From Candidatus Buchananbacteria bacterium (GTDB lineage Bacteria > Patescibacteriota > Patescibacteriia > 2-01-FULL-39-33): 32,141 bases of DNA. How positions within the stretch are numbered: the stretch's first letter is position 1; the number at the start of each line of letters is the position of its first letter. The position numbers were made by a program, and so were the translations under genes. The notes beneath the pieces were generated by a model. The model saw only the letters and a program-made list of their open reading frames with translations, had not been told where the DNA came from and ran no database searches. Shown here piece by piece: positions 1 through 8,532 of this stretch. The DNA is taken from assembly GCA_903888345.1 (NCBI GenBank), contig CAISTG010000033.1:1-32141 (forward strand), given 5' to 3'.

Positions 1-102
1 ATTAAGCTTAATTTCCTTATTCATAATTGGAAGCACCCATCTCAACCTTTCTTCGAGAGCATCCTGAGGTAGTTTCGTACACATAGTAGCTGATTTTGCC
101 AT
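1..102 (-). CDS. Partial IS transposase, N-terminus only, running off the contig (MAKSATMCTKLPQDALEERLRWVLPIMNKEIKLN...)
   Basis: Open minus-strand frame from ATG at 102 to the window edge; identical to the 32056-32141 copy; peptide resembles N-termini of HTH/DDE integrase-core (IS481/IS3-like) transposases. Confidence 0.5.
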   Translation of the reverse strand, partial: MAKSATMCTKLPQDALEERLRWVLPIMNKEIKLN

Positions 103-140
103 ACTTTTGGAAAAACCGCCATATGTATGTACACATTACC
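17..140. repeat. 124-bp perfect inverted repeat, left copy (IS end)
   Basis: Reverse complement is identical base by base to 32018-32141; identity stops at 141. Confidence 0.95.
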
Positions 141-148
141 TCTGAACA

Positions 149-177
149 TTGACATTTTTTTAAAAAAAGAGTATAAT
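149..177 (+). promoter_or_regulatory. Consensus sigma70 promoter TTGACA-N17-TATAAT
   Basis: ttgaca 149-154, 17-nt spacer, tataat 172-177. Confidence 0.8.
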
Positions 178-229
178 GACAAAACATGAACCTTACAAAT
201 AGCAACAAAACCCCAAAGGACTCTCGCCA

Positions 230-427
230 ATGCTCGAAGACAAGTTGGACATTTGTACCAAATGTGGTCAAATCAAGTATATCCATGACAGAAATGCGCG
301 TACTTGTCGTGAATGTCACGCACCATCATATCAACATAACCACCTGAAGCAAATTACTCGGAGGGACTCTGCTCATGAAGAAGACAGCTCAGTTGATAGT
401 TATCGTCATTATGGCTGCCGCATTTAA
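230..427 (+). CDS. Small CxxC...CxxC zinc-ribbon-like hypothetical protein
   Basis: 65-aa ORF downstream of the consensus promoter; two Cys pairs; weak SD. Confidence 0.4.
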   Translation: MLEDKLDICTKCGQIKYIHDRNARTCRECHAPSYQHNHLKQITRRDSAHEEDSSVDSYRHYGCRI

Positions 428-590
428 CGGTTGTCAATCAGTAAATTTGAAACGAGGTTGGGACTCGGTCCAGGTTAAACCGGTACACATTACCGTTGTC
501 GAACGAGCGCCTATAGGTAATCAGCAACATTATTTACCAGCGCATGACTATTGGTATAAGCACCAGGATAATTATCACCCTGGGAAATAG
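375..590 (+). CDS. Small putative lipoprotein
   Basis: Signal peptide with lipobox-like AAFNGC; SD ggaggga upstream. Confidence 0.55.
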   Translation: MKKTAQLIVIVIMAAAFNGCQSVNLKRGWDSVQVKPVHITVVERAPIGNQQHYLPAHDYWYKHQDNYHPGK

Positions 591-627
591 TTCAATATTT
601 ATTAAAAAGCAACAAGGAGTGAAGATC

Positions 628-1350
628 ATGATGAAAACAGCTTGGGTGGTAGTATTGATGGGTATTGTCATTTTGTCAGTTTCTGGTTGTGCCACTTCTG
701 TTAGGGTGGTGCCGGATAATACCGTGACTACAGTTACGACCGATCCTAACATCGATCCTAATGATGGACCCTATGAGTATTCTGAAGGATTGACTAAAGT
801 GACTATTTATGACCCCTATGATTATTATTTTTTGGAGGGTGGAATTATTTATCACTATGATCATTTTGCAACGACACGCATCGTCGTTGTTGGTCAGCCG
901 CCGATGGACCGACCGATTTATCGTCACCGTATTCCCGAACATTATTATGATTCGCATCCGCCGTCAAGACAGCGGTTTCAGCGGTATGAGAATCAACAAC
1001 GGAATAAGCCGCCGCGCTTTGACGGGCCGCCAGCGGGAACTGGTCAGCGACACGATCGAATGGATCCGCCGGCCTTTAGACCGAATCAACGACATAATGA
1101 TAATGGGAAAACGCGGATACACAACGATAATCAGCTCACTGTCAAACCATCAGCTAATCCCAGTTTGATTCAGCCTAACGGACAACAGGGCAATCATCGC
1201 TCTGGGGTGCAACGCCAGGCTCCGACTCAGCGCAGTAACCGATCTGCTCCGCAGATGAATAATCAGCAGGCGCCAAATCGGGGCTCGGCTAGACCAGCAG
1301 GTGGCCGGCTCTCTGGCGGCAATTCCGGCGGTCAGCACAAGCGACGCTAG
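628..1350 (+). CDS. Putative lipoprotein with Asn/Gln/Arg/Pro/His-rich low-complexity C-terminal half
   Basis: ORF 544-1350; likely start 628 with SD aaggag; lipobox LSVSGC. Confidence 0.7.
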   Translation: MMKTAWVVVLMGIVILSVSGCATSVRVVPDNTVTTVTTDPNIDPNDGPYEYSEGLTKVTIYDPYDYYFLEGGIIYHYDHFATTRIVVVGQPPMDRPIYRHRIPEHYYDSHPPSRQRFQRYENQQRNKPPRFDGPPAGTGQRHDRMDPPAFRPNQRHNDNGKTRIHNDNQLTVKPSANPSLIQPNGQQGNHRSGVQRQAPTQRSNRSAPQMNNQQAPNRGSARPAGGRLSGGNSGGQHKRR

Positions 1351-1366
1351 TACTTTAACTTTAACC

Positions 1367-1399
1367 GACGCTCTCATTTGAGAGCGTCTTTTCTTTTTG
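1367..1399 (+). terminator. Intrinsic terminator
   Basis: gacgctct-catttg-agagcgtc followed by ttttcttttt. Confidence 0.85.
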
Positions 1400-1426
1400 C
1401 CATTTTTCCACTAAGATACCTATATT

Positions 1427-2629
1427 ATGAAAGTAATCGCTGATCTACATATTCACTCTAAATACTCGCGTGGTTGCTCGCGCGAGTTAATTTTAGAAAA
1501 TATCGAAAAATGGTGTGAGTACAAAGGTATCAAGTTGGTTTCCACTGGCGACTTTACTCATCCCGCTTGGTTTAAAGAGATTAAGACCAAGCTAGAGGCT
1601 GCCGAAACAGGATTATACAAGTTAAGAGGCTCGGTCAGCTCTGTTCGCTTTATGGTTGGGACGGAGATTAGTTGTATTTATACGCAAGGTGGCAAGTGTC
1701 GTCGGATTCATCTTTGTGTAATGGTGCCCAGTATCGAAGTAGCCGAACTATTAAACTTAGAATTGACTAAGCGTGGCTGCAACTTGAAGTCCGACGGCCG
1801 GCCAATCATTGGCTTGTCAGCTAAAGCCTTAGCGCAGTTAGCTTGGTCAATCGACCCGAACTGTTTTATTTTTCCGGCGCATGCTTGGACGCCGTGGTAC
1901 TCGATTTTTGGCTCGAAATCAGGTTTTGATTCTATTGCTGAATGCTTTGAAGAATTAAGTGATAAAATTTTTGCAATTGAAACCGGATTGTCTTCCGATC
2001 CGAAAATGAATCATCGTTTAACAAATTTAGATAAAATTTCACTAATTTCTAATTCTGATGCGCACTCCTTGGTTAATTTGGGACGCGAAGCGAATATTTT
2101 ATCAGTAAAGGAATTAAATTATCAAAATATAATCAAGGCAATCAAAAGTAATAATAAAAAACAATTTCTCGCGACGATTGAATTTTTTCCGCAAGAAGGA
2201 AAGTATTATCTTGATGGTCATGCTGACTGTAATTATTCTTGCTTACCTCTAGAAAGTAAAAAAAATAAATATTGTTGTCCACACTGCGGTAAAAAATTAA
2301 TTCTCGGAGTTTTGCATCGAATTGATGAGCTAGCTGATAGAAAAAAAATAGTTAGTGAAGAATATATCCCACAAATTAATATAATTCCCTTGCAGGAAAT
2401 CATTGCTGCTACTTTTAAGGTCGGTAAGAGTTCTAAAAAGGTGCAACAAGAGTATTTAAACATTGTCAGTAAGATTCCTGAACTAGAGTGTTTAATTGAA
2501 ACTGATTTCGTCAAACTAGAATCAATAACCTTGCCATTGATTGCCGACCATATCATGAAAGTGCGCCAGGGAGACGTTAAGATTATACCTGGTTTTGACG
2601 GTGTTTTCGGAAAAATCGCGATTGAGTAA
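1427..2629 (+). CDS. PHP-domain nuclease, endonuclease Q (EndoQ)-like
   Basis: 400 aa; DLHIHSKYS PHP motif, STGDFTHP, SNSDAHS and a C-terminal CxxxPLES..CCPHCGKKLILGVLHRIDELADR zinc-finger region typical of EndoQ. Confidence 0.75.
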   Translation: MKVIADLHIHSKYSRGCSRELILENIEKWCEYKGIKLVSTGDFTHPAWFKEIKTKLEAAETGLYKLRGSVSSVRFMVGTEISCIYTQGGKCRRIHLCVMVPSIEVAELLNLELTKRGCNLKSDGRPIIGLSAKALAQLAWSIDPNCFIFPAHAWTPWYSIFGSKSGFDSIAECFEELSDKIFAIETGLSSDPKMNHRLTNLDKISLISNSDAHSLVNLGREANILSVKELNYQNIIKAIKSNNKKQFLATIEFFPQEGKYYLDGHADCNYSCLPLESKKNKYCCPHCGKKLILGVLHRIDELADRKKIVSEEYIPQINIIPLQEIIAATFKVGKSSKKVQQEYLNIVSKIPELECLIETDFVKLESITLPLIADHIMKVRQGDVKIIPGFDGVFGKIAIE

Positions 2630-2652
2630 GTTATATAAATAAATTTTACAAT

Positions 2653-2690
2653 AAAAAAATCCACCCTCTGCGCATAAGGGTGGATTTTAT
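2653..2690. terminator. Bidirectional intrinsic terminator
   Basis: aaaatccaccct-ctgcgcata-agggtggatttt with A/T tracts on both sides. Confidence 0.85.
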
Positions 2691-2705
2691 TTTTTGAGAA
2701 AATTC

Positions 2706-2801
2706 TTATTTCTTTTTCTTTTTAGCTGCTTTCTTTTTAGCTACTTTCTTAACGGCTTTCTTAGCTACTTTCTTCTTAGCTGCTTTTTTCTTTGCTGCCA
2801 T
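2706..2801 (-). CDS. 31-aa Lys/Ala-rich basic protein MAAKKKAAKKKVAKKAVKKVAKKKAAKKKKK (histone H1 tail-like)
   Basis: Manual translation; ideal SD (aaaggaggtg) ~9 nt upstream of ATG; -10 TATAAT upstream; terminator immediately downstream. Not in the supplied ORF track (<60 aa). Confidence 0.8.
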   Translation of the reverse strand: MAAKKKAAKKKVAKKAVKKVAKKKAAKKKKK

Positions 2802-2954
2802 ATGGGTGTTCACCTCCTTTCAATCTTCTTGCGAAAAAAATATTTTGAGAACTGAATGTACGCGCAAGATAATTTTTTAGATTAATGATCATTAGATAAA
2901 TTTTTGTAATGCGCAAAATTTTTCTAACCTGATTTTATTATAGCACATTTTTTT

Positions 2955-3338
2955 TTATGCAACAATAGTTATCCACAGTTTTTTTGGTAATTTTATTTTT
3001 ACATATGAAACGAATTCTTCTTCGTTATGAAAATATATTTTTTCTGTTTCTCCTTCGTTATATTGCGGGCAGTTTTTCTGATCATAGTCACGACAAATCT
3101 TTGGACGATCTTGATAATGTGCACATAATTTATTTTTTAATTTGCGGCAAGGAGTTTTAAATTCTAAATACCATTTATTATCATGGCCAATATAGACGCC
3201 GATATTTTGATGTAATAAAAACCAATGAATGTTTTCTACTTCATCTTTTGTGGTTGGTTTATCAATTTCGGTTGCGATGTAACGGCAACAAGCATCGCAT
3301 TTCTGGCAGAGATCTTTATTAACGTGGTCTGACTTCAT
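2955..3338 (-). CDS. YkgJ-family cysteine cluster protein
   Basis: CQKCDACCRY...CRKLKNKLCAHYQDRPKICRDYDQKNCP pattern. Confidence 0.75.
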   Translation of the reverse strand: MKSDHVNKDLCQKCDACCRYIATEIDKPTTKDEVENIHWFLLHQNIGVYIGHDNKWYLEFKTPCRKLKNKLCAHYQDRPKICRDYDQKNCPQYNEGETEKIYFHNEEEFVSYVKIKLPKKLWITIVA

Positions 3339-3351
3339 ATTTTGTGTAATT

Positions 3352-3372
3352 AAAAAACCGCCTAATTTGGCG
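3352..3372 (-). terminator. Weak intrinsic terminator downstream of tRNA-Val
   Basis: minus strand CGCC-AAATTA-GGCGG-TTTTTT. Confidence 0.5.
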
Positions 3373-3462
3373 ATTATTGGTGGATGGCTGAATAAAAAAT
3401 AGAAAGATAATGATGGGCCTCCTTAGCCCGCCCGAGCGGACTTTAACCAATGGTATTTATTA

Positions 3463-3539
3463 TGGTGGACGACAGAGGAGTCGAACCTCTGACCTTCTCA
3501 ACGTCAATGAGACGCTCTAACCAACTGAGCTAGTCGTCC
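3463..3539 (-). tRNA. tRNA-Val(GAC), CCA encoded
   Basis: Cloverleaf GGACGAC/GTCGTCC; anticodon arm TCTCA-TTGACGT-TGAGA; discriminator A then CCA. Confidence 0.93.
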
Positions 3540-3663
3540 AGATTGTATTTAAATTATAGCAAATTTAGCCTATTTGTCAATATATTGTCGTGATTAACTT
3601 AATTTTTTCCAAAAATATGCCAAACTGCTATAATGTGATTACTTAAGAATTAACTATTATAAT

Positions 3664-4443
3664 ATGTCGCAGGAGTCAATAAACGTAAGTCAGTCGGGAA
3701 AGTTATTGGGTGAGCAGGTAAGTCGCGCGGTAGTGCTTAAAGATGAGTTATGTGAGATTATTGAAAGCAATCGTGAATTAGCTGAAGCTTTTGCTGTTTT
3801 GCGACGAGGTTATCCTGATTTAGAACTTAATCTGCAATCATCCGGACCGGAATTTCGAGCTGCTGCAAGTATTATTACTGATAAAATTGTTGCTGCTGCC
3901 ATAAATAATCTATCGAAGACATCAAAAGTTACCGTTGTTTTGCCTTGGCGGAGCGCGTTAGCCTTCGCTGGGAGTTTTAAGAAGCTAAGCATTAATAATT
4001 TCTATCATTTGAGCTCCAAACGTGACGAGTTGACGCTGGAGACGATGGTTGATTTCGAATACGGTAAAATTGAGGCTGGCGACACGGTTTTTATTGCTGA
4101 CCCGATGATTGGAACCGGCAACACGATTATCGACGCCATCGAACGGTTAGTCAGTCAAGAAGTTAAGGTTGAAAATGTCATTGTTGTCGCGGTTGTCGTA
4201 GCGCCACTAGGCATCTCGCGAATCAAAAAAGCTTATCCCGCCATAAAAATAATCGTCGGCTCACTTGATGACGGCTTAGACGATCAAGGCTACATCTACC
4301 CAGGCCTGGGAGATTTTGGAGATAAATATTTTGCCAAATTTTCAACTCAGGAGTTAACTGAATTGGTTGATTTACTTGAATTAGATGAAGTAACTGAAAA
4401 GAGACTACGCGAGCGAATGAGTAAGCAGGCGGAGAGTGTTTAA
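3664..4443 (+). CDS. upp: Uracil phosphoribosyltransferase family protein
   Basis: PRPP loop DPMIGTGNTIIDAI and C-terminal GYIYPGLGDFGDKYF. Confidence 0.85.
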   Translation: MSQESINVSQSGKLLGEQVSRAVVLKDELCEIIESNRELAEAFAVLRRGYPDLELNLQSSGPEFRAAASIITDKIVAAAINNLSKTSKVTVVLPWRSALAFAGSFKKLSINNFYHLSSKRDELTLETMVDFEYGKIEAGDTVFIADPMIGTGNTIIDAIERLVSQEVKVENVIVVAVVVAPLGISRIKKAYPAIKIIVGSLDDGLDDQGYIYPGLGDFGDKYFAKFSTQELTELVDLLELDEVTEKRLRERMSKQAESV

Positions 4444-4461
4444 TATCGCTAGCAGGCGATT

Positions 4462-4499
4462 TGGCAAATAAGCGTATACTCGCGTGTTAATGGTAGGCC
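4462..4499. repeat. att-like site A (38-bp direct repeat)
   Basis: tggcaaataagcgtatactcgcgtgttaatggtaggcc identical to 12504-12541. Confidence 0.95.
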
Positions 4500-4958
4500 C
4501 ACGGGGTTTAGACTGGAACACTATAGAAAACATGATTATAAACTGGAAAGCGGTTATTGGGCGGATCAATCCAGCCTGCTTGCAGGTGGCAATCTAGTCG
4601 TTTATTGGGTTTTTAAGCACGCTGGGCTAGAATAGTCATTCATTTATTATTAACCATAAGGGTATGGAATATAGATGATTATTGTTGCCCGAGCCATAAA
4701 TGAACAGTGGTGCGACTATTATACTACCATTATTAGCTTTATTCAAGCATTACTACATAACCATTACATTAGAATATTCTTTGTTTTATGGCTTAAACGG
4801 CATTTATCGTCTCCTAACAAGATAACTTATTACATAAGAATCATCAACAGAATTTGACTGTTTTATGCCCTGATTAGGTCCTAGCCACTTCAACAGGGTT
4901 AACACGGCGCCACGGGGCTCTAATGGGCAATTCAACCGTCAAAATAGTTACTAAATGA

Positions 4959-6092
4959 TCACTTGCTAGCATCCCATAATTCCTCAAAAAACCTCAGGTA
5001 AGCGTCAGCGATGTGTTGATTTCTAATTTGAATAATCGTCGGCTCATCTTGGAAAATTTGAGTTATGACGGTATCTCCAAAAACATTATAGTTAGCTGGG
5101 TTCTGTATATTTCGTGGCATATTGCGAAATTGGTTCAATTTTGGATAGTCTTTAACTAATCGTTTATCTATTTTACTTTGAGTATACGAGACAATTTTCC
5201 AAACAATGTGCCGCTTAATTCTTATTTTTTCATAAAACTTATAAAATTCTCCCATCAACGAATACCAGGCATCGCCCACGCCACCTGCCACATAAATTAT
5301 AGAATTATCGGGCAATCTTTTCATTAGACCCATATGGTAGGCCTGAAACTGCTCAGTTCCCTTAAATACCTCAATCAATTCATCGCGTTTTGCAATATCA
5401 AGTATAAATGACTTTATTTCTCGATTGGTCTGTGCTGTAAAAAATGTCGCAGTTTTTTCATCTTGAATTAATTCGCCATTTTTTAAAAATAAAATTCTAT
5501 CAGCAACTGACATAGCAAACGACATATGATGAGTGACAATCACCATCGCATAACCATCCTTAGCCAAAGCCCGAATTAAATCTAATACGCCTTTAGTAAG
5601 CTCGGGGTCAAGTGCCGAAGTGATCTCGTCTAACAGTAATACCTCTGGCTTCATCATGACGGCTCGCAATAAAGCAATTCTTTGTCGCTGTCCACCAGAC
5701 AAATGAGATGGATAATTGTCAGCAAAATCATTTAACTCAAAACGATTCAATAAAAATTTAGCACGTTCTAAAATTGATGATTTTGATTCTTTTAAATTTA
5801 AATTGGGAGCTAGAATTAAATTTTCTAATACGGTTAAATGAGGCCATAAAGTATAATCTTGTGGGACATAGCTAGCCAATTTTCCATCCTCCAGCCGAAT
5901 TAATCCACTATCCATTATTTCTAGCCCTGCTAAAGCTCGTAATAAAGTACTTTTACCAGATCCACTAGCGCCTAAAACACAAATAACTTCCCCGCGATTG
6001 ACGGTGACGGTTATATTATTGATGCCTCGAAATTCATCATCACTAGGATATTTTTTTGTAATATTTTGTGCCTTAAGCATAATCTGTGACAT
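4959..6092 (-). CDS. Polar amino-acid ABC transporter ATP-binding protein with ~130-aa TrmB-sensor-like C-terminal extension
   Basis: Walker A GASGSGKST, LSGGQRQRIALLRA, LLLDEITSALD; C-terminal GDTVITQIFQDEPTIIQIRNQHIADAYLRFFEELWDASK resembles the end of TrmB regulators. Confidence 0.85.
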   Translation of the reverse strand: MSQIMLKAQNITKKYPSDDEFRGINNITVTVNRGEVICVLGASGSGKSTLLRALAGLEIMDSGLIRLEDGKLASYVPQDYTLWPHLTVLENLILAPNLNLKESKSSILERAKFLLNRFELNDFADNYPSHLSGGQRQRIALLRAVMMKPEVLLLDEITSALDPELTKGVLDLIRALAKDGYAMVIVTHHMSFAMSVADRILFLKNGELIQDEKTATFFTAQTNREIKSFILDIAKRDELIEVFKGTEQFQAYHMGLMKRLPDNSIIYVAGGVGDAWYSLMGEFYKFYEKIRIKRHIVWKIVSYTQSKIDKRLVKDYPKLNQFRNMPRNIQNPANYNVFGDTVITQIFQDEPTIIQIRNQHIADAYLRFFEELWDASK

Positions 6093-6741
6093 ACTTTTTC
6101 TGCATCCATGAAATAAATAAATGGAGGGGTGCTAAAATAATTAAGAAAAATACAACTATCAACGAATAAATTTCAACTGGTTTATAGATCATTGCATTAA
6201 TAGTTTGGGCGACGCGGAATAGCTCAGGAACTGATATTAGGCTGGCCAACAAAGTATATTCTAGCATAGCCGCTTGTATTAATAATATTTGAGGCAAAGC
6301 ACGACGTACTAATAATGGTAATTCAATACGATTAATAATTTGATTAGAGGACATGCCTAAAGTAATGCCTGACTCGCGATATGATTTTGGCAACAACTTA
6401 AGTTCCGAGCTTATAATCGCAGCGGTAGCGATTAAATTGACTGCTCCTAAAGCCAAAATAGTAGTCCAGAAAGGATTGATTACTACTCCTAATAAACTTT
6501 GCAATGGATAATGCAACCAGAATAGCAACACAAGTACAGGAATAACTTTAGTGATAAAACGTCCACTATTTATGATAATGGTTAAGCCAGGACTGTATCT
6601 GCCACCCAAAATACCCAAAAGGGTTCCAAACGGAACCCCAATGATGATGATACATCCCAACAGCTTTAAGGTGGTCAAAAAGCCCTGAAATAACAAATAA
6701 TGATATTGAATCAATACCTGAAACATAATAATTACGATCAA
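6073..6741 (-). CDS. Amino-acid ABC transporter permease (HisM/GlnP type)
   Basis: Multi-TM; permease EAA-loop-like region RESGITLGMSSNQIINRIELPLLVRRALPQILL; overlaps the ATPase start. Confidence 0.85.
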   Translation of the reverse strand: MIVIIMFQVLIQYHYLLFQGFLTTLKLLGCIIIIGVPFGTLLGILGGRYSPGLTIIINSGRFITKVIPVLVLLFWLHYPLQSLLGVVINPFWTTILALGAVNLIATAAIISSELKLLPKSYRESGITLGMSSNQIINRIELPLLVRRALPQILLIQAAMLEYTLLASLISVPELFRVAQTINAMIYKPVEIYSLIVVFFLIILAPLHLFISWMQKKYVTDYA

Positions 6742-6744
6742 TGA

Positions 6745-7605
6745 TTATTTATTTATTGAATAATCAGTGGCAACTCCATATTTTTGCAATATACGGTAAA
6801 TTGATCCATCATTAATCATTTCATTTAGTGGAACATTCCACATATTGACCATTGAGTCTTCTCCTCGTGCAAAAGCAAAATCTAATCCATATTTGCGTAC
6901 GGGAGTATTGCCAACTTGTTGAATTTTGCCAGGATTAGATTTTAGAAAATCATTTGCCGCAGACGGTTCAGCAAATTCTACATCACCTTTTTTATTAACG
7001 ATGTTAAGAAAGACTTCAGCATAAGATGCGGTCTGTGGTAAAGTATTTAATTTAGCATTTGGGTAATCTTCTGCCGCAATAAATGTAGATAATTCTCCAT
7101 CAACAGCACTAATAGTGACATCACTGGAGTTTATTTTGCTCAGGTCATTGTTGAAACGATTATCACCGGCTCGTACATATGGATAAAGTACGCTATTCAT
7201 CGGTCCGATTGAAAATACAGCCTCACGCGCCCGAGCAGAACTAGGCCACATCTGAGTTCCTAATAAATCGTAGCGCTTGGTTTTCAGACCCTCAAGAGCC
7301 GATCCCCAACCAACCTCTTCAGTCCAGTTGGTTTTAATATTTAACCTTTTTGCAGCTTCTTCAATAATATCATAAGATACGCCCGATAATTTACCGGTAG
7401 TCTGGTCTTTTGACAATAATGGTGGGTATACAATATAACCAATACGAATTTCTCCGTTATTAATAACCTTATCAGCTACGGATTGCGCTTTGTTTTGACC
7501 AGAAGGAGTAGCCAGCTTAACAGTAATCAAACTGACAATCACTACTAATGCTATTATGCCAGCAACACCAAGCCATTTAACCGATACATTGTTTTGTTGT
7601 TTCAT
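6745..7605 (-). CDS. ABC transporter substrate-binding protein (SBP_bac_3 type), N-terminal TM anchor
   Basis: N-terminal TM, GEIRIGYIVYPPLLSKDQTTGKLSGVSYDIIEEAAKRL, order matches importer operon. Confidence 0.85.
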   Translation of the reverse strand: MKQQNNVSVKWLGVAGIIALVVIVSLITVKLATPSGQNKAQSVADKVINNGEIRIGYIVYPPLLSKDQTTGKLSGVSYDIIEEAAKRLNIKTNWTEEVGWGSALEGLKTKRYDLLGTQMWPSSARAREAVFSIGPMNSVLYPYVRAGDNRFNNDLSKINSSDVTISAVDGELSTFIAAEDYPNAKLNTLPQTASYAEVFLNIVNKKGDVEFAEPSAANDFLKSNPGKIQQVGNTPVRKYGLDFAFARGEDSMVNMWNVPLNEMINDGSIYRILQKYGVATDYSINK

Positions 7606-7647
7606 AATTATTAGTTATTTATTTTTTTTATTATAACACAATTTAAA

Positions 7648-7839
7648 CTATAAAGAAAGAGCCAGCTTCAAACATTGAGTGCAGTACGGTTGACTGGGTT
7701 TTGGCAAATGAGGGTATTGTTTGTAAAGTCGGTGTTTCAAAAATAGTTGATCGCAATTGAAGCATTTCCAGACATTTGCATTTTGTCGCGGGATAAAGGG
7801 TTTCAAATAGTAGACACGGTGATTTGTATTATTAGGCAT
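7648..7839 (-). CDS. Small zinc-finger-like protein
   Basis: WKCFNCDQLF...PYCTQCLKL, CxxC x2. Confidence 0.5.
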   Translation of the reverse strand: MPNNTNHRVYYLKPFIPRQNANVWKCFNCDQLFLKHRLYKQYPHLPKPSQPYCTQCLKLALSL

Positions 7840-7861
7840 AGGAGCTGTGGTTAATAATAAG

Positions 7862-7890
7862 AAGCCGAGAGATCGCTGGTCTCCCGGCTT
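7862..7890. terminator. Hairpin, probable terminator
   Basis: agccgagaga-tcgctgg-tctcccggct followed by ttcttgttt. Confidence 0.5.
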
Positions 7891-7900
7891 TCTTGTTTAG

Positions 7901-8266
7901 TTAAATATTTCTAACAAACCTACAATTAGGATAGTTTGAGCATCCCAAGAAACTACTGCCCGACTTGCCATGACGCTCTTTTAGTTGACTTCCGCATTTT
8001 GGGCAATTATTAGCTGAACCAAAAATGGCGGCAGAGTTACTGGAAGCTATAGTGGTTGGAGAGGACTTAGCACTATCGGCATGTGAGTTGCCTGATAATT
8101 CACCATTAAGTTGCGATTTGAGTTCGTTGTATAATTTGATGGCTTCAACAGTACCCTCGGTTCTAACATTAACGAGCGTGCTTTTCTCGATTACGTCTCC
8201 GTTAGCATTTCTTCTTATGTTGTAACTGATTTGAATTGGATTGTAGGTATTTTCGTTAATCGTCAT
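7901..8266 (-). CDS. Protein with C-terminal topoisomerase-type zinc ribbon
   Basis: CPKCGSQLKERHGKSGSSFLGCSNYPNCRFVRNI. Confidence 0.75.
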   Translation of the reverse strand: MTINENTYNPIQISYNIRRNANGDVIEKSTLVNVRTEGTVEAIKLYNELKSQLNGELSGNSHADSAKSSPTTIASSNSAAIFGSANNCPKCGSQLKERHGKSGSSFLGCSNYPNCRFVRNI

Positions 8267-8523
8267 ATAGCTACCTCCCCATTAACAGCGCCATACACTC
8301 TGGGCTGTTCATTAATTCCTTGGCACTTATAACAGAGTACTGACAGCGGATCATAGCCAAAGAATCTCAAGTTATATGTGCTGATTCTACCGCCACAGCG
8401 AATGCACTTCATAATTGGTGCGGGCGTTCTGGACCAGTTGTTATTAAGTAAGTCCGACAATACGCTCTCAGTGAGAATTTCTTTGTTTCTCAGCTGATGC
8501 CTGTTTAGTTTTTGCTTGAACAT
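8263..8523 (-). CDS. Small zinc-ribbon protein
   Basis: MKCIRCGGRI...LCYKCQGI; 4-bp overlap with 7901-8266 start (translational coupling). Confidence 0.6.
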   Translation of the reverse strand: MFKQKLNRHQLRNKEILTESVLSDLLNNNWSRTPAPIMKCIRCGGRISTYNLRFFGYDPLSVLCYKCQGINEQPRVYGAVNGEVAI

Positions 8524-8532
8524 AGATTTGAG

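Noticed and set aside
42-319. Minus-strand ORFs 17-319 and 42-230
   Set aside because: They overlap the IS end in frames other than the recognisable transposase N-terminus.
2233-2664. 143-aa minus-strand ORF opposite EndoQ-like gene
   Set aside because: Antisense to a recognisable coding region; runs through the terminator; no SD.
4500-4640. Complete tRNA on the minus strand to the right of site A
   Set aside because: Has CCA end, GGGCC and a TTATAA loop-like string, but no consistent cloverleaf; at most a tRNA-like att half.
4675-4857. Plus-strand 60-aa ORF in the left part of the element
   Set aside because: No SD, no family signal; AT-rich filler sequence.
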